Source: Parasponia andersonii (Eukaryota > Streptophyta > Magnoliopsida > Rosales > Cannabaceae). Taken from it: DNA of 64,000 bases. Positions 60,804-64,000 of this stretch are shown here, in pieces (the first letter of the stretch is position 1; each line of letters opens with the position of its first letter). The position numbers and the translations under genes were made by a program. The stretch spans positions 41,014 through 105,013 of the forward strand of contig JXTB01000016.1 of the NCBI GenBank assembly GCA_002914805.1, in the 5' to 3' direction. Below the pieces are notes generated by a model. The model did no database searches and was not told the DNA's origin. It saw only the letters and a program-made list of their open reading frames with translations.

Positions 60804-62938
60804 ATGTCTAGTAGTGAGGATCTTAGGGAAGAGAATGCATTCTCAGGAGAATCTGAGAACTTCAGTGTTAGCTCCATAAACCTTGAAGACTATCTTGAGC
60901 CAAAACCCGAAGTAGAGATAACCAAGGTCAGGCAAAATAGTCCTCGCATAGGCGACCTCCCTCAGGACCAGTGGCCTCGGCATATCAGGGATGCCCCTAC
61001 CTTCACAACGGGATATCATTACATAGAGGAGAATTGGTCATGTTCTAATTTAAGGACGAGCTGTACAACGAATAAGCTCAGCAAAATCGTGTGCAACTAT
61101 AAGATCGCCATCCTTCTTCGCCTTCTCATGGAATTCAATCGACCACATATACTATCACGCGGAATTGCCTCATTTTCTGAAGCAGTTCTCAAATGCGATG
61201 TCCACCTCCTACTTCATCTATACATAAAATCAATCATCGACTACTATGGGGTCGTTCTTTCCAACTGACTCCAAATACATATAGATATATGGTAGGTTTA
61301 TACATATTTTACCACAAATTAGGTTTAGACTCTCCTACTCCTGAAGAGTTCGCTTAGTTTTATCAAGTGAAATCAAACCCGTCAGAATTTGGCTTCTTTT
61401 ACACGAGCAAGTGGTCGAACCAGGCAATAAAAACAATCTACGGGGTTCGCAACAACATGAAAAAATAGAAAAATCCATTTTTCTACTTTGACTATGCGGA
61501 TAACAGCTTCTTTCAAAATCCTGGTAGGTAGCTTTTCAATTTATCGCCTTTTTCTGTATTATCATATTTATCCTGATCGCACTCATATGTCATCGTAGAC
61601 AATAGGGAACGGCTCGGACTTTCCAGGGAACAGCTCGCAAGGGTGTACAAAATCAATGACCTTCCAATTGAGGAATTTGATTGGAAGATACTTGGTACTT
61701 CTAAGAACCTAGTCGCTTGCGGTTTGCTTCCAAAGGGAGCCGTGTTCCCTGACCCCTCCGTCCTTACGTTCAGACCTTCGAGCTTGAAGAAAAAAAAGCC
61801 GAGGAAGCAGACGGATAAGAATGCATCGTCTTTCAAACCTAGGAAACGAAAAGTACATGCCACCCCTTCAACTTCGGAACCATCTTCTCCAAAAATAGCA
61901 TCACCTCCAGCCCCTCAACAGCAAGAAGGTAATCATATATATATATATATATATGCATATTTTAATCATCGTTGTATTATGTCACCTCGCTTGGTGACAT
62001 ATCTGTATAAAGATGGTTATTGGTAGCGGCCTGCGAGCACCACTTTCCACCCTCGGGTCCATGGCAAAATCCAAGACACCCGATAGCACTCCTCCATCGT
62101 CATCGAAAAGGAAAGAGAAGGTCGACAATTCTAAAAAATGAAAAGTTGCCTTCGAGGATATCCCGGCAAGCTCGCCTCCTCCATAGCCTCAAACAATGAG
62201 CCATCCCAAACCATCTAACGAGACCGCCACTTCTTCGGAACCGAACCTGGTAGATAAGGACGAGGAGCTCTTCACGCTCCTCAATCAATTACGGAGAAGG
62301 CTGGTATGAGTGTAGCCTTCATTGATCGCTTTACTTCCGAGGAGGGCTGGGAGAGGATGAAGCGACGATCTGCCAAGATTGCCTTCGGTTCTACGATGAA
62401 GATGTAGGCAAATATAAGCACCTTTTATTCTCTCTTCAATATATTATTTCTTGGTATTAATGGTTGTATTTTCAGATCGCGGCTGCTACTGTCCTGATGC
62501 ATGACCCAGTCCTCGAATGTTTGGAAAAGGCCGAAAAAATCGAAGAGATAACCCAAGCATTCGAGAACTCGGAGAAAACTCGGGAGGAGGAGAAAAAAGC
62601 CTTTGACTTGGAGAGGCAGCAGCTGCTCGAAGGCTTGGCCAAGGAGAAGCTCGAGAAGGGGAATCTCGAGGAGAAAATCAAAGAGCTCTGAGAAAACTTT
62701 CTCCGAGCATCCGGAACGCATGAAGGAGGCGACGACAGAGGCGGTTCATAAAGCTATTGAAGAGTTCAAGGCTACCAAAGTCAAAGATCTCGAAGATAAA
62801 GTCAGCGACATCGCCTCGTCGACCATTATTTTTAACATCTTCTACGAGCATCTGAACTTTGACTTCTCTATCCTTGGCGAGGACGTAGTCGAGCTTGTCC
62901 AGAGTTGGAGGGAGAATACGCTAAAACTAGAGATGACG
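60804..62938 (+). pseudogene. Antisense extra ORF of the gypsy element ('putative gypsy type transposon' protein), decayed
   Basis: ATG at 60804 opens a 154-codon acidic N-terminus with a QWPRHIRDAPTF-like segment, then a region (about 61120-61500, broken by stops and frameshifts) resembling the domain labelled 'putative gypsy type transposon' in plant proteins. A splice pair (donor after 61523, acceptor before 61599) leads to a frame with LPIEEFDWKILGTSKNLV and a Lys/Pro/Ser-rich, NLS-like tail (61599-61928). After another intron, Glu/Lys-rich coiled-coil segments follow at 62464-62690 and 62700-62938. The order (conserved N-terminal block, basic-proline linker, long coiled coil) matches proteins found with Tat-type elements. 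The function of these proteins is unknown. Confidence 0.68.
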
Positions 62939-63678
62939 GTGCGAGCACTTCTACATAAAAAACACATTTGTATTCATCATTTTTTTTTTCAGAACAATAC
63001 GGGCTTGGTCCCCCTTTTTCTCTTTGCTTGTATACGGGTGCGTGCTTTTTAATGAATGCTCTTTTTCTTGTCAGATATATATTCCTGCAGAACAATCAAA
63101 ATACAATATTGTAATTTTAACTAAGTAATCAATCACTAGGTGACTGATCGGTACGCTTTTTACGATTTGAATCCAACTAACTTAAAACGAGTTTTAAGTG
63201 TTAGGATAGGTTAGGTCGCTTAAGAAAACAGCAAGTACAAGTGATGCAAACTCAATACTGTTTTTCAAAAGTTCCATGGCAAAATAGGATATAGTAATAT
63301 ATCACATCGAACAATGAACGTTTTATTTAGTTACTTTGTTGTTCGAGGAGGGAAATTACGTAATAGGACATGCAAAGGTATTAAACGAGGAGAAAATCCT
63401 AGGATTTTAAGAAATTTTAGATATTTCGACGTTCTAAAATTCCGACCCCTCTAAATGGACATTTTGCATAGTCCCTTAGGAAGCAAATAGGAGATAATAT
63501 TCTGATCCCACTGCCCCCCGAGTTTTATTGTGTCCAAAAACTACCATAGAACTATAAGAGATGAATCAAATGAAGTTGAAGTAATAGCCGAAGAAATATT
63601 ATTGACGAATGACATCGAATGATGAAATAATGAAGATACAGGAAGCCGTTAAAAATACATGAAGATATATATGAAGAT
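62939..63678. other. Region between antisense ORF and pol of the gypsy element
   Basis: May contain the last exons of the antisense ORF (acceptor-like TTTTTTTTCAG near 62992 and CTTGTCAG near 63075). A second G-run on the minus strand (CTCGGGGGGCAGT, 63509-63521) resembles the polypurine tract near the LTR. No other coding sequence seen. Confidence 0.5.
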
Positions 63679-64000
63679 TCATTGATAATAACGACGAAGT
63701 TGTTCTATATTCCAAGTATATTCGATCTGTTGTCCGCCGATGCGAGAGAGCTTGTATGTCCCAAGTCGAATGACGATGTCAATAACATAAAGTCCTTCCT
63801 AGGAAGGTCCAAATACACCAGCACCATGCTCTTTATTATTAGGTAGAACTCTTCGAAGGACAACATCACCAACTTCAAAATGTCTACTTTTGACTTTGGA
63901 GTTATAATGTCGAGTAGTGCGTTGTTGATATAATGCGATTCGAAGTTAAGATTGTTCACGCCTTTCTTCTAAAAAATCGAGCTCAATTCTCATTAATACA
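63679..64000 (-). pseudogene. Ty3/gypsy pol: integrase C-terminal end (partial)
   Basis: The minus-strand frame ends at a TGA (63679-63681) and carries the conserved gypsy integrase tail: YQQRTTRHYN, then VGDVVLRRVLP, G-x-x-GPS-EGLYVIDIVIR with GTYKL, ending WNIEQLRRYYQ. Two in-frame stops (one replacing the tryptophan after GPS) show decay. The rest of pol lies to the right of the window. Confidence 0.9.

Larger units (their letters stand above)
59219..64000 (-). mobile_element. Ty3/gypsy retrotransposon (Tat-lineage layout), 3' part only
   Basis: An LTR at 59219-59822 is followed by a polypurine tract on the minus strand. The pol C-terminus is at 63679-64000 on the minus strand, and an extra ORF lies between them on the plus strand. 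Published surveys of plant Ty3/gypsy elements describe antisense extra ORFs between pol and the 3' LTR in the Tat lineage (for example Retand-type elements), which fits this order. The rest of pol, gag and the 5' LTR lie beyond the window. Stops in both coding parts show decay. Confidence 0.82.

Noticed and set aside
1-64000. tRNA, rRNA, CRISPR or organelle-derived sequence
   Set aside because: None was recognised on reading both strands; CRISPR is not expected in plant DNA, and the regular repeats here are microsatellites or tandem duplications. A covariance-model search would be needed to exclude small RNA genes.

Overview
The window is nuclear DNA from a flowering plant, most likely a eudicot. 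It is AT-rich, its genes have many GT-AG introns, and it carries plant-type proteins (a tyrosylprotein sulfotransferase of the plant type, a PH-START-DUF1336 protein, an A-type GATA factor) and plant-type transposons (hAT, Ty1/copia, Ty3/gypsy, LINE, Tourist-like MITE). The species cannot be named from the sequence alone. The assembly has one 424-base N gap (56161-56584) and single Ns at 43159 and 46299.

Layout. 1-389 looks like the tail of an LTR. 849-5405 is a decayed hAT-type DNA transposon on the minus strand that encloses a short fragment of a disease-resistance (NLR) gene start. 6310-11512 is a complete but broken Ty1/copia retrotransposon on the minus strand with both LTRs, a primer binding site and a five-copy leader minisatellite. 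13496-13743 is a palindromic MITE with an internal 85-bp duplication. 15430-19449 is a 5'-truncated LINE on the plus strand, split by a 2.3-kb solo-LTR-like insertion (16589-18885) with a perfect CTCAG target duplication.

The gene-bearing core follows, all on the plus strand: an EDR2-like lipid-binding protein gene with 21 coding exons (21295-29151, 733 aa), a tyrosylprotein sulfotransferase gene with 12 coding exons (36351-42336, 498 aa) and a GATA zinc-finger gene with two coding exons (47559-49698, 314 aa). The three act in unrelated processes (membrane/defence signalling, Golgi peptide-hormone sulfation, transcription) and are not an operon-like unit. A second LINE relic (minus, 29510-31100) separates the first two genes, and a Tourist-like MITE with TTA target duplication sits in intron 3 of the sulfotransferase gene.

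The right end is repeat-rich. A second copy of the solo-LTR family starts at 54606 and runs into the N gap. After the gap is a G-box and TGGGCC-rich stretch that looks like a minus-strand promoter whose gene is hidden or lost. From 59219 to the window end is the 3' part of a minus-strand Ty3/gypsy element (LTR, polypurine tract, integrase C-terminus) carrying an intron-containing extra ORF on the opposite strand, the layout known for Tat-lineage elements. The most unusual features are this antisense ORF, a 158-bp tandem triplication that copies the splice acceptor and first 12 codons of the GATA gene's second coding exon, and the NLR fragment inside the hAT element.
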